From: Streptomyces sp. Root431
Lineage (GTDB): Bacteria; Actinomycetota; Actinomycetes; Streptomycetales; Streptomycetaceae
Direction: 5' to 3'
DNA length: 64,000 nucleotides
Assembly: GCF_001426585.1 (NCBI RefSeq)
Contig: NZ_LMEI01000007.1
Span: forward strand, 757,830 to 821,829
Positions 52,428 through 60,672 of the stretch are shown here, one piece after another. Position 1 is the stretch's first letter. Each line of letters starts with the position of its first letter. Position numbers and translations under genes: made by a program. Below the pieces are notes generated by a model, which saw only the letters and a list, made by a program, of their open reading frames with translations, had not been told where the DNA came from and did not search any database.

Positions 52428-54977
52428 ATGGAGACCGACGGCACGTACGAGTCACGCGACACCAGGGGAGGCGCGGTACCGCGCCCGGCGGGACCCCCGC
52501 CGGGCTCCGCACCGACCGTTCCCCCGGCGCCTCCGTACGCCCCTCCGGCCTACCAGGTTCACCCCGCCGCCCCGGCCGCGGCTCCGGACCCCGTCGGGCC
52601 GACGGACCCCGCCCGGGCCACGGACCCCGGCCGGTCCACGGACCCCGCTCGGGCCACGGACCCCGGCCGTGTCCCGCCCCCGCCGTCCCGGGCTCCCGCC
52701 CCCGCCGGAGCGCCGGCCCCCTCGGCCGTCGGCGAGTGGCTGGACGCGCCGCGCCCCAAGGCCGGACTCGGCATCTGGCGGTTCCGGCACGTCCCGCCGC
52801 CGCAGGCGCCCGCGCGGCTCGCACCGGTCACCTTCGTCGGGATGCTGATCCCCGTGGCCGTCGGACTGATCATCTGGTCGGCCTGGCGGAACAACACCCT
52901 CCCGTACGCCGACGTCCTGCTGCGGACCCTCACCCCGAACGACTGGTGGTACGCCCTCACCACCGCACCGAAGGACTGGGAGGGCGTCGCGGCCCACAGC
53001 GTCTTCGACGGCGCCCTCTTCCTCCTCCTCGTGTGGGGGATCGGCGCCCTCGGCTCCTGGGGCAAGGTCACCCGCCACTACCTCGGCCGGTGCCGCCCGC
53101 CCGTGCGCGCCGCCCTGGCCGGAGCGGGCGCCCTGGTCGTCCTGGGGTTCACCTTCTCCGAGACCCTCGGCCTCGGCTGGCCCCCGCTGCCGATCGTCGA
53201 CCCGGTCGCCTGCCTCGCCGCCCTCGTCACGGGCGGCTGGGACGTCCCCAAGTCGCCGTTCTTCGTCTACCCCATGCGCCTGCTGGTCACGGCGGCGGTC
53301 CTCTGGCCGTTCGCCCGGGTCGGCGAATGGGCGGTCCTCTACCGGCAGTGGCGCGCCCGCCCGGCCGCCGGTACGGCCCCGGTCCCGGCCGCCCCGGCCA
53401 CCGCCGGAACCCCCCTCTCCCAATGGCCCGAGCTCAGGGACGCGGGCGAGCACCGCGCCGCCGACCTGCTCGCCGGCGAACTGGCCACCGGGCGGATGAA
53501 CGACGTCGACTGCGCGCGGGTGCGCCGCAGCTGGCGGAAGAGCGGCCAGGACCCCAAGGGCCGCACCACCCTCGTCGAGGCCCTCCTCGGCAAGGGCGCC
53601 GCGGCGGGCGCCCACCCGTCGGGCGACCGCGACCTGCCCGGCCGCTCGGCCACCCACGACCTGCTCCTGGGACAGGTCCGCGTGGGCCGCTTCACGGCCG
53701 CCGAACGCACCCCGCGCGCCTACCACGGCGCCGGTCTCGCGCTCGACCCCGGACTCCTCGGCACCTCCCTCCTCGCCGTCGGCCCCTCCGGCGCGGGCAA
53801 GACCCGCTCGCTCGTCGCGCCCGTCGTCGAGTCGCTCACCCTCCAGGCGCTCACCGGAGCCTGCGCCGTCGTCGCCGTCGGCGCGGCCGGGGCACCGCTC
53901 GGCCCCGACGAGGCGTACGACGTCGTGGTCCGCCTCGGCGACCCCTCCTCCCGGTACGACCTCGACCTGTACGCGGGCGCCACCGACCCGGACGAGGCCG
54001 CCGCCTTCCTCGCCGAAGGGCTCGTCGGCGACATGGAAGGAACGGAGACGCGGCGCGCCGCCACCGTGCTCGCCCAGCTCATCGGCCCCTACCGGGCCGC
54101 GTACGGCAGCTTCCCGACCGTGCCGGTCCTGCGGGAACTGCTCGAAGCCCGCTCCGAGGTCCTGGGGGCGCTGCTCGACCTGCTGCCGGCCGACGGGGCG
54201 CAGGCCATGCGCCGCGAGCTGGAGTCCCGGATGCGCCAGGTCGGCACCGCGACCGACGTGGGCCCCGTCCTCGCCGACCGGCTCACCGCCCTCGACCGGC
54301 CCGTGTTCGCCGAGTTCTTCGGCGGCGGCCGCGACGCACGGCCCTTCTCCCTCCGGGCCGTCGCCCAGCACCCGATGCGGGTGCGGATCTGCCTGCCAGA
54401 AGGCGGCCACGAGGAAGCCGCCCGCCTGCTCAACCGGCTGCTGCTCGCCCAGTTCCAGCAGGTCACCCGGGACCGCGCCGGCAGCGGGCACTTCGCCTGC
54501 CTGGTGCTCGACGACGCGGCCGGTGCGCTCACCCCCGGGACCGTCCGCGCCTTCCAGCGGCTGCGCCCGCAGAACGCGGGCGTCGTGCTGGCGCTCCGTA
54601 CCCTCGCGGAGGTGCCCGCGGCGCTCCACGGGCCGCTCCTCGCCGGCGTCGGCTGCCGGATGGCGTTCGCCGGGCTCCCCACCTGGGACGGCCGCGCCTT
54701 CGCCGAGGCCTGGGGCACCGAACGGGTGGAGACGACCGAGGTGGCCCACCACACCGTCTTCGCCGACCAGCCGATGACCCGGGCCTTCCACGCCCTGCGC
54801 AAGCTGGTCACCGGCAAGGCCGTGACCACCGAGGCCGTGACCGTGCGGGAGGTGGAGCGCGAGCGGTGGTCCGCCTCCGACCTCGCCCATGCCGTGCCCC
54901 CCGGCCACGCCGTCCTCTCCCTCACCCATGTGCGCGGCGAACACACCCCGCCGCTCCTCGTCGAGCTGCGCGGCTGA
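52428..54977 (+). CDS. Membrane-anchored ATPase, VirD4/TraG/FtsK-like (orphan)
   Basis: This 849-residue protein has a Pro/Ala-rich disordered N-terminus (1-110) with a TDPARATDPGRS repeat. Four membrane helices follow (about 135-310), then a cytoplasmic ATPase domain with Walker A GPSGAGKTR (about 451) and a Walker B-like FACLVLDDAAG (about 690). Later segments (QRLRPQNAGVVLALRTLAEV) resemble the sensor region of coupling-protein ATPases. Acidic Walker B is DD rather than DE. No other secretion or conjugation genes are nearby. It is conserved in position in streptomycetes as an 'ATP/GTP-binding protein' of unknown role. Confidence 0.75.
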   Translation: METDGTYESRDTRGGAVPRPAGPPPGSAPTVPPAPPYAPPAYQVHPAAPAAAPDPVGPTDPARATDPGRSTDPARATDPGRVPPPPSRAPAPAGAPAPSAVGEWLDAPRPKAGLGIWRFRHVPPPQAPARLAPVTFVGMLIPVAVGLIIWSAWRNNTLPYADVLLRTLTPNDWWYALTTAPKDWEGVAAHSVFDGALFLLLVWGIGALGSWGKVTRHYLGRCRPPVRAALAGAGALVVLGFTFSETLGLGWPPLPIVDPVACLAALVTGGWDVPKSPFFVYPMRLLVTAAVLWPFARVGEWAVLYRQWRARPAAGTAPVPAAPATAGTPLSQWPELRDAGEHRAADLLAGELATGRMNDVDCARVRRSWRKSGQDPKGRTTLVEALLGKGAAAGAHPSGDRDLPGRSATHDLLLGQVRVGRFTAAERTPRAYHGAGLALDPGLLGTSLLAVGPSGAGKTRSLVAPVVESLTLQALTGACAVVAVGAAGAPLGPDEAYDVVVRLGDPSSRYDLDLYAGATDPDEAAAFLAEGLVGDMEGTETRRAATVLAQLIGPYRAAYGSFPTVPVLRELLEARSEVLGALLDLLPADGAQAMRRELESRMRQVGTATDVGPVLADRLTALDRPVFAEFFGGGRDARPFSLRAVAQHPMRVRICLPEGGHEEAARLLNRLLLAQFQQVTRDRAGSGHFACLVLDDAAGALTPGTVRAFQRLRPQNAGVVLALRTLAEVPAALHGPLLAGVGCRMAFAGLPTWDGRAFAEAWGTERVETTEVAHHTVFADQPMTRAFHALRKLVTGKAVTTEAVTVREVERERWSASDLAHAVPPGHAVLSLTHVRGEHTPPLLVELRG
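52602..52673 (+). repeat. Four tandem 18-bp repeats inside the ATPase gene
   Basis: Units start at 52602, 52620, 52638 and 52656, alternating two versions so that a 36-bp super-repeat is also present. They encode TDPARA and TDPGRS/V hexapeptides in the disordered N-terminus. Each unit begins ACGGACCCCG. Confidence 0.85.
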
Positions 54978-55040
54978 GCGCCCGCCGCTCCCTCGCCCAG
55001 CTCCGCGGCTGAGCGAGGGTCTTTCGGCCCTGGCACAATC

Positions 55041-55070
55041 GGGGGCGCCGCTCGGCTGAGCGGCGCCCCC
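55041..55070 (+). terminator. Terminator after the VirD4-like ATPase gene
   Basis: GGGGGCGCCGCTC (55041-55053) pairs perfectly with GAGCGGCGCCCCC (55058-55070) around GGCT, 26 bases before the pucR-type start. Confidence 0.8.
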
Positions 55071-55095
55071 TCGCCCAAAGGTCCGACGGTCACCA

Positions 55096-56649
55096 ATGCC
55101 GCCCACCCTCGCCTCGCTCGTGCAGCACTCCGCCCTCAAGCTGGTCGTCCGCGCGGGTGAGGACCGCCTCGACACGCCCGTCCGCTGGGCCCACGTCAGC
55201 GAACTGGCCGACCCCGTCCCGTACATGGAGGGCGGCGAGCTCCTGCTCACCACCGCGCTCACGCTGGACGCGGAGGACCTGGAGGCGATGCGCCGCTACG
55301 TGCGGCGGCTGCTCGGCGCGGGTGTCGTCGGGCTCGGCTTCGCCGTCGGCGTCAATTACGAGTCGATCCCGGCCGCCCTGCTCGACGCGGCACGCGAGGA
55401 GCACCTACCCCTCCTGGAGGTGCCGCGCCGGACCCCGTTCCTGGCGATCAGCAAGGCGGTCTCGGCGGCCATCTCCGCCGACCAGTACCGCGCCGTCACC
55501 GCCGGTTTCGAAGCCCAGCGCGAACTGACCCGCGCCGCCCTCGCCGAGGGTCCGGAAGCCGTCGTCGCCCGGCTCGCCGCGCACGTCGACGGCTGGGCCG
55601 CGCTCTACGACACGTCCGGCACGGTCGTCGCCGTCTCGCCCGAGTGGGCCGCCCGCCGGGCCGCCCGGCTCACCCCCGACGTCGAGCGGCTCCGCGACCG
55701 GCCCGCCCCCGCGAGCGCCGTCGTCGGCGGTACGGACGACCGGGTCGAGCTCCAGTCCCTCGGGACCGGCCGGCGCGTACGGGGCGCGCTCGCCGTCGGC
55801 ACCGGCGCCCCCCTCGGCACGGCCGAGCGGTACGCGGTGCACTCGGCGATCGCCCTGCTCACCCTCACGACGGAGCGGTCACGCTCGCTCCAGGCCGCGG
55901 AGCACCGGCTCGGCGCCGCCGTCCTGCGGATGCTGCTCGCGGGCCAGCCCGACCACGCCCGCGCGGTCGCGGGCGACGTCTACGGCGGGCTGCTCGACGC
56001 CCCCTTCCGGCTGATCGTCGCCGAACCCGCCGCGGGCGAGCCGGCGGGGGAGGCCCCGCTGCCGCTCCTCGCCGAGACCCTGGAGACGGCCGCCGCCCGG
56101 GCGGGCGAGGCGGTGCTCACCGTCCCCGAGAGCGACGGCCGGCTCGTCGTCCTCGCCGGGGACGGGGGCGCGGTCGCCGCCACCTGCCACGGGTACGCGA
56201 ACCGGGAGGCGGAGGAGGCGGGTGTCTTCGTCGGGCTCTCGGCCCCGGCCGGTCCGGTCGCCGCGGCGGCCGCGTACAAGCAGGCCGAGCAGGCCCTCGC
56301 GGTGGCCCGGCGCCGCGGCCGCGCGCTCGTCGAGCACGAGGAGCTGGCCGCCGGGTCCGTGCTGCCGCTCCTCGCCGACGACGCCGTCCGCGCCTTCGCC
56401 GACGGCATGCTCCGCGCGCTGCGCGAGCACGACGCGACGGGCCGCGGCGACCTCGTCGCCTCCCTGCGCGCCTGGCTCTCCCGGCACGGCCAGTGGGACG
56501 CGGCGGCGGCGGACCTGGGCGTCCACCGGCACACCCTGCGCTACCGGATGCGGCGCGTGGAGGAGATCCTGGGCCGCTCGCTGGACGACGCGGACGTACG
56601 GATGGAGCTGTGGCTGGCGCTGAAGGCGACGGGCGAGGACACCCCCTGA
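55096..56649 (+). CDS. PucR family transcriptional regulator
   Basis: This 517-residue regulator has the N-terminal purine-catabolism-type domain (TLASLVQHSALKLVVRAGED, then ELADPVPYMEGGELLLTTAL) and the C-terminal PucR HTH (GQWDAAAADLGVHRHTLRYR, about 475-505). PucR-type proteins in actinobacteria control purine, GABA or polyamine genes. Its place between gabT and two aldehyde dehydrogenases suggests the last two. ATG at 55096 is 26 bases after a terminator, so its promoter may lie within the end of the previous gene. Confidence 0.88.
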   Translation: MPPTLASLVQHSALKLVVRAGEDRLDTPVRWAHVSELADPVPYMEGGELLLTTALTLDAEDLEAMRRYVRRLLGAGVVGLGFAVGVNYESIPAALLDAAREEHLPLLEVPRRTPFLAISKAVSAAISADQYRAVTAGFEAQRELTRAALAEGPEAVVARLAAHVDGWAALYDTSGTVVAVSPEWAARRAARLTPDVERLRDRPAPASAVVGGTDDRVELQSLGTGRRVRGALAVGTGAPLGTAERYAVHSAIALLTLTTERSRSLQAAEHRLGAAVLRMLLAGQPDHARAVAGDVYGGLLDAPFRLIVAEPAAGEPAGEAPLPLLAETLETAAARAGEAVLTVPESDGRLVVLAGDGGAVAATCHGYANREAEEAGVFVGLSAPAGPVAAAAAYKQAEQALAVARRRGRALVEHEELAAGSVLPLLADDAVRAFADGMLRALREHDATGRGDLVASLRAWLSRHGQWDAAAADLGVHRHTLRYRMRRVEEILGRSLDDADVRMELWLALKATGEDTP

Positions 56650-56700
56650 GGGAGGGATGGCGGGGTGGCGGTGTGATGGCACGCCCGCCACGCCCCCGGT

Positions 56701-56826
56701 ACGCCCCCGCTCCTCTCAGTGCGGCGGCGCGTCCGTACGCCCCCGCTCCTCGCGGTGCGGCGGTGGTCGGTACGTCCCCGCTCCTCGCGGTGCCGCGGTG
56801 CGGCCCTACGCCCCCGCTACTCGCCG
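56701..56826. repeat. Tandem repeat of about 36 bp, 3.5 copies
   Basis: Units start at 56701, 56737, 56772 and 56808 (36, 35, 36 bases), each beginning ACGCCCCCGCTCCTC or a one-base variant. Copies are imperfect and contiguous, with no unique spacers. It lies between the PucR gene and a small leftward gene and is probably noncoding. Confidence 0.75.
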
Positions 56827-57014
56827 CCGATCACGCCGCCGTCGCCCTGCTGCTTACGGCTCCGCCGCTGCTGGTCGCGCACGAGCTCGCCGCCGAGCAG
56901 GGTCACCGTCGCCACCGCGCGGACCCACCTCGGGCCGCCGCGCGACGCCCACACCACGCAGACGCACCCTCCGACGGCGAGCACCACGACGCCGATCAGG
57001 ACCATCAGGATCAT
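56817..57014 (-). CDS. Small membrane protein, unknown
   Basis: This 65-residue protein starts MILMVLIGVVVLAVGGCVCV, one membrane helix, then a basic cytoplasmic tail (LVRDQQRRSRKQQGDGG). GGGGGAAG lies six bases before the ATG at 57014, a good ribosome site; an upstream in-frame ATG at 57035 is possible. Its stop falls in the end of the tandem repeat. No family is recognised. Confidence 0.6.
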   Translation of the reverse strand: MILMVLIGVVVLAVGGCVCVVWASRGGPRWVRAVATVTLLGGELVRDQQRRSRKQQGDGGVIGGE

Positions 57015-57141
57015 GTTCTTCCCCCATTCGCGCACGCGTGTTCGCGGTCGGGATCATCCTGCCACCCCGCCCATTGAGCGGCCCTTACCCTGCTCCGGCC
57101 GTCCGAATTCCGCTGACCCTGCCCGGACGCGGGCAGATTTC

Positions 57142-57171
57142 TTGGCTATTGCCGCCCGGACTCCCTACTCT
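57142..57171 (+). promoter_or_regulatory. Promoter for leaderless expression of the EamA gene
   Basis: TTGGCT (57142-57147) and TACTCT (57166-57171) are 18 bases apart, and the A of the ATG (57179) lies 7 bases after the -10. There is no Shine-Dalgarno sequence before this ATG. The spacing suits a transcript beginning at the start codon. Confidence 0.55.
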
Positions 57172-57178
57172 CCCGTAC

Positions 57179-58174
57179 ATGACAAGCCCCGCCGTCGATC
57201 CGGCCCCCGAGACGCAGCAGGCCACCATCCCGGAAGCCGATCCCGGCACCCGTACCCGTACCGCCAAGCCCGCGGCGGCGGCCGGTCGTCGGATCACCGG
57301 CGCCGTATGGGCCGCGCTCGGCATCGTGTACGTCGTCTGGGGGTCGACGTACCTCGGTATCCGGATCGTCGTGGAGACGATGCCGCCCTTCCTCTCCGCC
57401 GGCGCCCGCTTCGTCACCGCCGGACTGCTCCTGGCCGGGATCATCGCCTGGCGGCAGGGCCCCGCCGCCCTCAAGGTGACCCGCCGGGAGCTCGCCTCGG
57501 CGGTCCTCGTCGGCCTGCTCCTCATCCTCGGCGGCAACGGCCTCGTCGTCCTCGCCGAGACCTCCATCCCGTCCGGCCTTGCCGCGCTCCTCATCGCCGT
57601 CGTCCCCGCCTGGGTCGTCATCCTCAAGGCCGTCTCCGGCACGCGGCCCACCCTCGGCGGCACCGCGGGCGTACTCCTCGGGCTCGCAGGGCTCGCCGTC
57701 CTGACCCTCCCCGGACTCAGCGGCGACGTCCGGATCGGCGGCGTCTTCCTCGTCGTCGCCGCGACCCTCAGCTGGTCCGTGGGCTCCTTCTCCTCCTCGC
57801 GCCTGCCGATGCCGGCCAACCCCTTCACCGCCAGCGCGTACGAGATGATCGCCGGCGGCCTCGCGGGCCTCGCCGTCGGCCTGGTCCGCGGCGAGCAGCA
57901 CGGCCTCGACCTCTCCGAGGTCTCCACCCGCTCCTGGGCCGCCCTCGCCTATCTGGTCGTCTTCGGCTCGCTGATCGCCTTCACCGCGTACGCCTGGCTC
58001 CTCCAGGCCGCCCCGATCTCCCTGGTCGCCACGTACGCGTACGTCAATCCGGTCGTCGCGGTCGCGCTCGGCGCCCTCGTCCTGAACGAGGCGCTGACCT
58101 GGCCCCTCCTCCTCGGCGGCGCGATCGTCGTGGCCGGTGTCTGGCTCATCGTGTCGACCGAGCGGCGCGGGTGA
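57179..58174 (+). CDS. EamA/DMT family transporter
   Basis: This 331-residue protein has ten membrane helices in two EamA halves (ALGIVYVVWGSTYLGIRIVV at the first helix; AYAWLLQAAPISLVATYAYV and LNEALTWPLLLGGAIVVAGV in the second). A 38-residue polar N-terminus precedes them. DMT proteins usually export amino acids or metabolites; in this setting a polyamine or GABA-related solute is possible but unproven. ATG at 57179 has no ribosome site and appears leaderless. Confidence 0.9.
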   Translation: MTSPAVDPAPETQQATIPEADPGTRTRTAKPAAAAGRRITGAVWAALGIVYVVWGSTYLGIRIVVETMPPFLSAGARFVTAGLLLAGIIAWRQGPAALKVTRRELASAVLVGLLLILGGNGLVVLAETSIPSGLAALLIAVVPAWVVILKAVSGTRPTLGGTAGVLLGLAGLAVLTLPGLSGDVRIGGVFLVVAATLSWSVGSFSSSRLPMPANPFTASAYEMIAGGLAGLAVGLVRGEQHGLDLSEVSTRSWAALAYLVVFGSLIAFTAYAWLLQAAPISLVATYAYVNPVVAVALGALVLNEALTWPLLLGGAIVVAGVWLIVSTERRG

Positions 58175-58198
58175 TCAACGATCGCCAACCCTGGGCCG

Positions 58199-58407
58199 TT
58201 GACGTCGGAAGTGTCACGTGAGAAGTACGGGGACACGCTGTACGTCTTCGACGCCGCCACCGGCGAGGAGGAGGACGGCCGGTCTTCCGTGACCGCGTGG
58301 GGAGGGGGTGCGCGGGCACCCTCGGCCACCTGTTCACGTTCGAGGACCGGGCCGTCGTGCGCCGGGGCGCGGGGGAGCGGCCCGTATCGGTGTACGAACG
58401 CTGGTGA
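58199..58407 (+). pseudogene. Possible frameshifted remnant of a small gene
   Basis: The 399 bases from 58175 to 58573 hold no intact convincing gene. One frame from about 58215 reads REKYGDTLYVFDAATGEEED and then loses sense. Another frame, joining near 58280, reads GHLFTFEDRAVVRRGAGERP to VSVYERW and a TGA at 58405-58407. The two look like halves of one short protein broken by a frameshift. No family is recognised. The rest contains only the palindrome at 58438 and the presumed promoter of the next gene. Confidence 0.3.
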
Positions 58408-58437
58408 CACCCGCGTACGCACCCCGGTGACCGCCAC

Positions 58438-58463
58438 CTGTCCGCTTCGGCCGAAGCGGACAG
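58438..58463. promoter_or_regulatory. Perfect 26-bp palindrome
   Basis: The sequence reads CTGTCCGCTTCGG followed by its exact reverse complement. It lies 111 bases before the aldehyde dehydrogenase start and 31 bases after the remnant's stop. It could be a regulator's operator or a hairpin terminator. Confidence 0.7.
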
Positions 58464-58573
58464 AGCCGACACCCCACTACTCCATACCGGACAAGCCCGC
58501 GTCCGGCGCCCCGGCCCTAACGTGTGAGGAGAGCGATCGCTCGCACCCCCGATACGGAAAGGGCCGGGACGCA

Positions 58574-60019
58574 ATGACGACCACCCACGCCTTCTGGCTC
58601 GCCGGCCGCGAGGCCACCGGCGAGGCCACCTTCGACGTCACGAACTCCTTCGACGGACGTCTGGTCGGCAAGGTCAGCGTGCCCACCGAGGCCCAGGTCG
58701 AGGAGGCCGTCGCCGCCGCGCACGCCGTCGTCGACGAGTTCGCCGCGACCCCGGCGCACGTCCGCGCCGCCGCCCTCGACCACGTGTCGAAGCGGCTCGC
58801 CGAGCGCACCGAGGAGATCGCCCTGGTGATCTCCGCCGAGAACGGCAAGCCCATCAAGTGGGCCCGCGGCGAGGTCGGCCGTGCCGTCTCCGTCTTCCGT
58901 TTCGCCGCCGAGGAGGCCCGCCGCTGGAACGCCGGCGAGGCCCAGCGCCTGGACACCGAGGCCGGTGGCGCGGGCCGCCTCGCGCTGACCCGCCGTATCC
59001 CCAAGGGCGTCGTCCTCGGCATCGCGCCGTTCAACTTCCCGCTGAACCTCAGCGCCCACAAGGTCGCCCCGGCCATCGCCGTCGGCGCCCCCATCATCCT
59101 CAAGCCGGCCCCGTCGACGCCGATCTCCTCCCTGATCCTGGGCGAGCTCCTGGCCGAGACCGAGCTGCCGGCCGGCTCCTGGTCGATCCTGACCGTGCCG
59201 AACGACCGCATGCCCGCCCTGGTCAAGGACGAGCGCCTCCCGGTCATCTCCTTCACCGGTTCGGACAAGGTCGGCTACGCCATCCAGGAGTCGGTGCCGC
59301 ACAAGCACTGCACCCTGGAGCTCGGCGGCAACGCCGCGGCCGTGGTCCTGCCCGACTGGTCCTCCGAGGCCGACCTGGACTGGGCGGCGAGCCGCATCGC
59401 CACCTTCTCCAACTACCAGGGCGGCCAGTCCTGCATCTCCGTGCAGCGCGTGATCGCCGACGCCTCGGTCTACGACCGCCTGGTGCCGAAGATCGTCGCC
59501 GCCGTCGAGGCCCAGGTCACCGGTGACCCGTCCGACGCCGCCACCGACGTCGGCCCGCTGGTCGACGAGGCCGCCGCCCAGCGCGTCGAGGGCTGGGTCG
59601 ACGAGGCCGTCGCGGCCGGCGCCAAGCTCCTCGTCGGCGGCAAGCGCGAGGGTGCCACCTACGCCCCGACCGTCCTCACCGACCTCCCGGCCGACGTGAC
59701 CCTGGCCCGCGCCGAGGTCTTCGGCCCGGTCCTCACGATCGCCAAGGTCGACGGCGAGGCCGAGGCCTTCGCCGCGGTCAACGACTCGGACTTCGGCCTC
59801 CAGGCGGGCGTCTTCACGCACGACCTGCAGACCGCCTTCCGCGCCCACCGCGCCCTTGAGGTCGGCGGCGTGATCGTCGGCGACGTCCCGTCCTACCGCG
59901 CCGACCAGATGCCGTACGGCGGCGCCAAGCGCTCCGGCGTCGGCCGCGAGGGCGTCAAGTACGCGATGGACGACTACACGTACGAGCGCGTGCTCGTCCT
60001 GACGGGCCTCGCCCTCTAA
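58574..60019 (+). CDS. Aldehyde dehydrogenase (possible succinate-semialdehyde dehydrogenase)
   Basis: This 481-residue NAD(P)-dependent enzyme has APFNFPLNLSAHKVAPAIAV, SFTGSDKVGYAIQES, TLELGGNAAAVVLPD (catalytic Glu) and nucleophile Cys287 in YQGGQSCISVQRV. It is more distant from the other two dehydrogenases here. The GQSC context and QMPYGGAKRSGVGREG end are typical of lactaldehyde, methylmalonate- or succinic-semialdehyde-type enzymes. With gabT nearby, succinic semialdehyde is a reasonable but unproven substrate. No strong ribosome site precedes the ATG (GGGACGCA). Confidence 0.88.
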   Translation: MTTTHAFWLAGREATGEATFDVTNSFDGRLVGKVSVPTEAQVEEAVAAAHAVVDEFAATPAHVRAAALDHVSKRLAERTEEIALVISAENGKPIKWARGEVGRAVSVFRFAAEEARRWNAGEAQRLDTEAGGAGRLALTRRIPKGVVLGIAPFNFPLNLSAHKVAPAIAVGAPIILKPAPSTPISSLILGELLAETELPAGSWSILTVPNDRMPALVKDERLPVISFTGSDKVGYAIQESVPHKHCTLELGGNAAAVVLPDWSSEADLDWAASRIATFSNYQGGQSCISVQRVIADASVYDRLVPKIVAAVEAQVTGDPSDAATDVGPLVDEAAAQRVEGWVDEAVAAGAKLLVGGKREGATYAPTVLTDLPADVTLARAEVFGPVLTIAKVDGEAEAFAAVNDSDFGLQAGVFTHDLQTAFRAHRALEVGGVIVGDVPSYRADQMPYGGAKRSGVGREGVKYAMDDYTYERVLVLTGLAL

Positions 60020-60040
60020 GGCGTACGCCTCACCGAACCA

Positions 60041-60077
60041 GACGGTCCGAGCCCACTGTGCGGGGGCTCGGACCGTC
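60041..60077 (+). terminator. Terminator after the 58574 aldehyde dehydrogenase
   Basis: GACGGTCCGAGCCC (60041-60054) pairs perfectly with GGGCTCGGACCGTC (60064-60077), loop of nine bases, followed by TTTCGTC. Confidence 0.88.
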
Positions 60078-60134
60078 TTTCGTCATGCGCGTTTCGTCAG
60101 GCCGTCCTCGTCACGCCGCGGGAGGCCGTCCTCG

Positions 60135-60437
60135 TCACGCCACGGGTGCGTCGACGAGCCGCACGACCTCGGCGGGCTTCGCGCGGAAGGCCTTGTTCGC
60201 CGCGTCCGCCGCCGTCATGTGCGGGGCGACGTCGTGCGCGGCGAGGGCCCCGGCCGAGGCCCAGCGCTCGATCAGGACGAAGCGGTCGGGGTCGTCGGCC
60301 ACCCGGTGGAGGTCGTACCGGAGGCACCCGTCCTCGGCCCGTACGAGGGGCGCGAGGGCCTCGAAGGCGGCGACCTGCTCCGCGCCCCGGCCCGGCAGGG
60401 TGGTGATGTGGATGATGAGCTTGATCGGCTGCGACAT
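60135..60437 (-). CDS. ABM-domain (antibiotic biosynthesis monooxygenase-like) protein
   Basis: This 100-residue single-domain protein has the dimeric ferredoxin-like ABM pattern: LIIHITTLPGRGAEQVAAFE, GCLRYDLHRVADDPDRFVLI, ERWASAGALAAHDVAPHM. Such proteins oxidise quinols or polyketides, or have no proven reaction (YgiN type). ATG at 60437 starts MSQPIKLII. It converges with the aldehyde dehydrogenase gene across a terminator. A 19-bp direct repeat (AGGCCGTCCTCGTCACGCC) lies just after its stop. Confidence 0.82.
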   Translation of the reverse strand: MSQPIKLIIHITTLPGRGAEQVAAFEALAPLVRAEDGCLRYDLHRVADDPDRFVLIERWASAGALAAHDVAPHMTAADAANKAFRAKPAEVVRLVDAPVA

Positions 60438-60490
60438 GGCGCGGACCCTACGCGGGCGCCCGCCCCGGCGGCCGGGACGTCTCAGCAGGA

Positions 60491-60588
60491 GGACGCGGGC
60501 GACCAGGCGGACTCCGGCGAACATGCGGACGCGCGGGCGATCAGGCGGACTCCGGCGAGCATGCGGACGCGGGCGATCGCGAGGACAC
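60491..60588. repeat. Tandem repeat of about 36-37 bp, 2.7 copies
   Basis: Units begin at 60491, 60527 and 60564, each with GGACGCGGGCGA (unit two has an extra GC) followed by CAGGCGGACTCCGGCGA. It lies between the ABM gene and the divergent acyl-CoA dehydrogenase gene, so it may overlap their promoters. Confidence 0.75.
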
Positions 60589-60672
60589 CGCGATCGGGCG
60601 AAGGCGCTCCCGCTCGTCTTTCCGAACCCGGGGAAATCGGGTACGACGGACAGACAGCCCCAGGAGGTGTCC

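Noticed and set aside
56701-56826. CRISPR array
   Set aside because: The 36-bp units are contiguous, with no unique spacers between them, and no cas genes are present.
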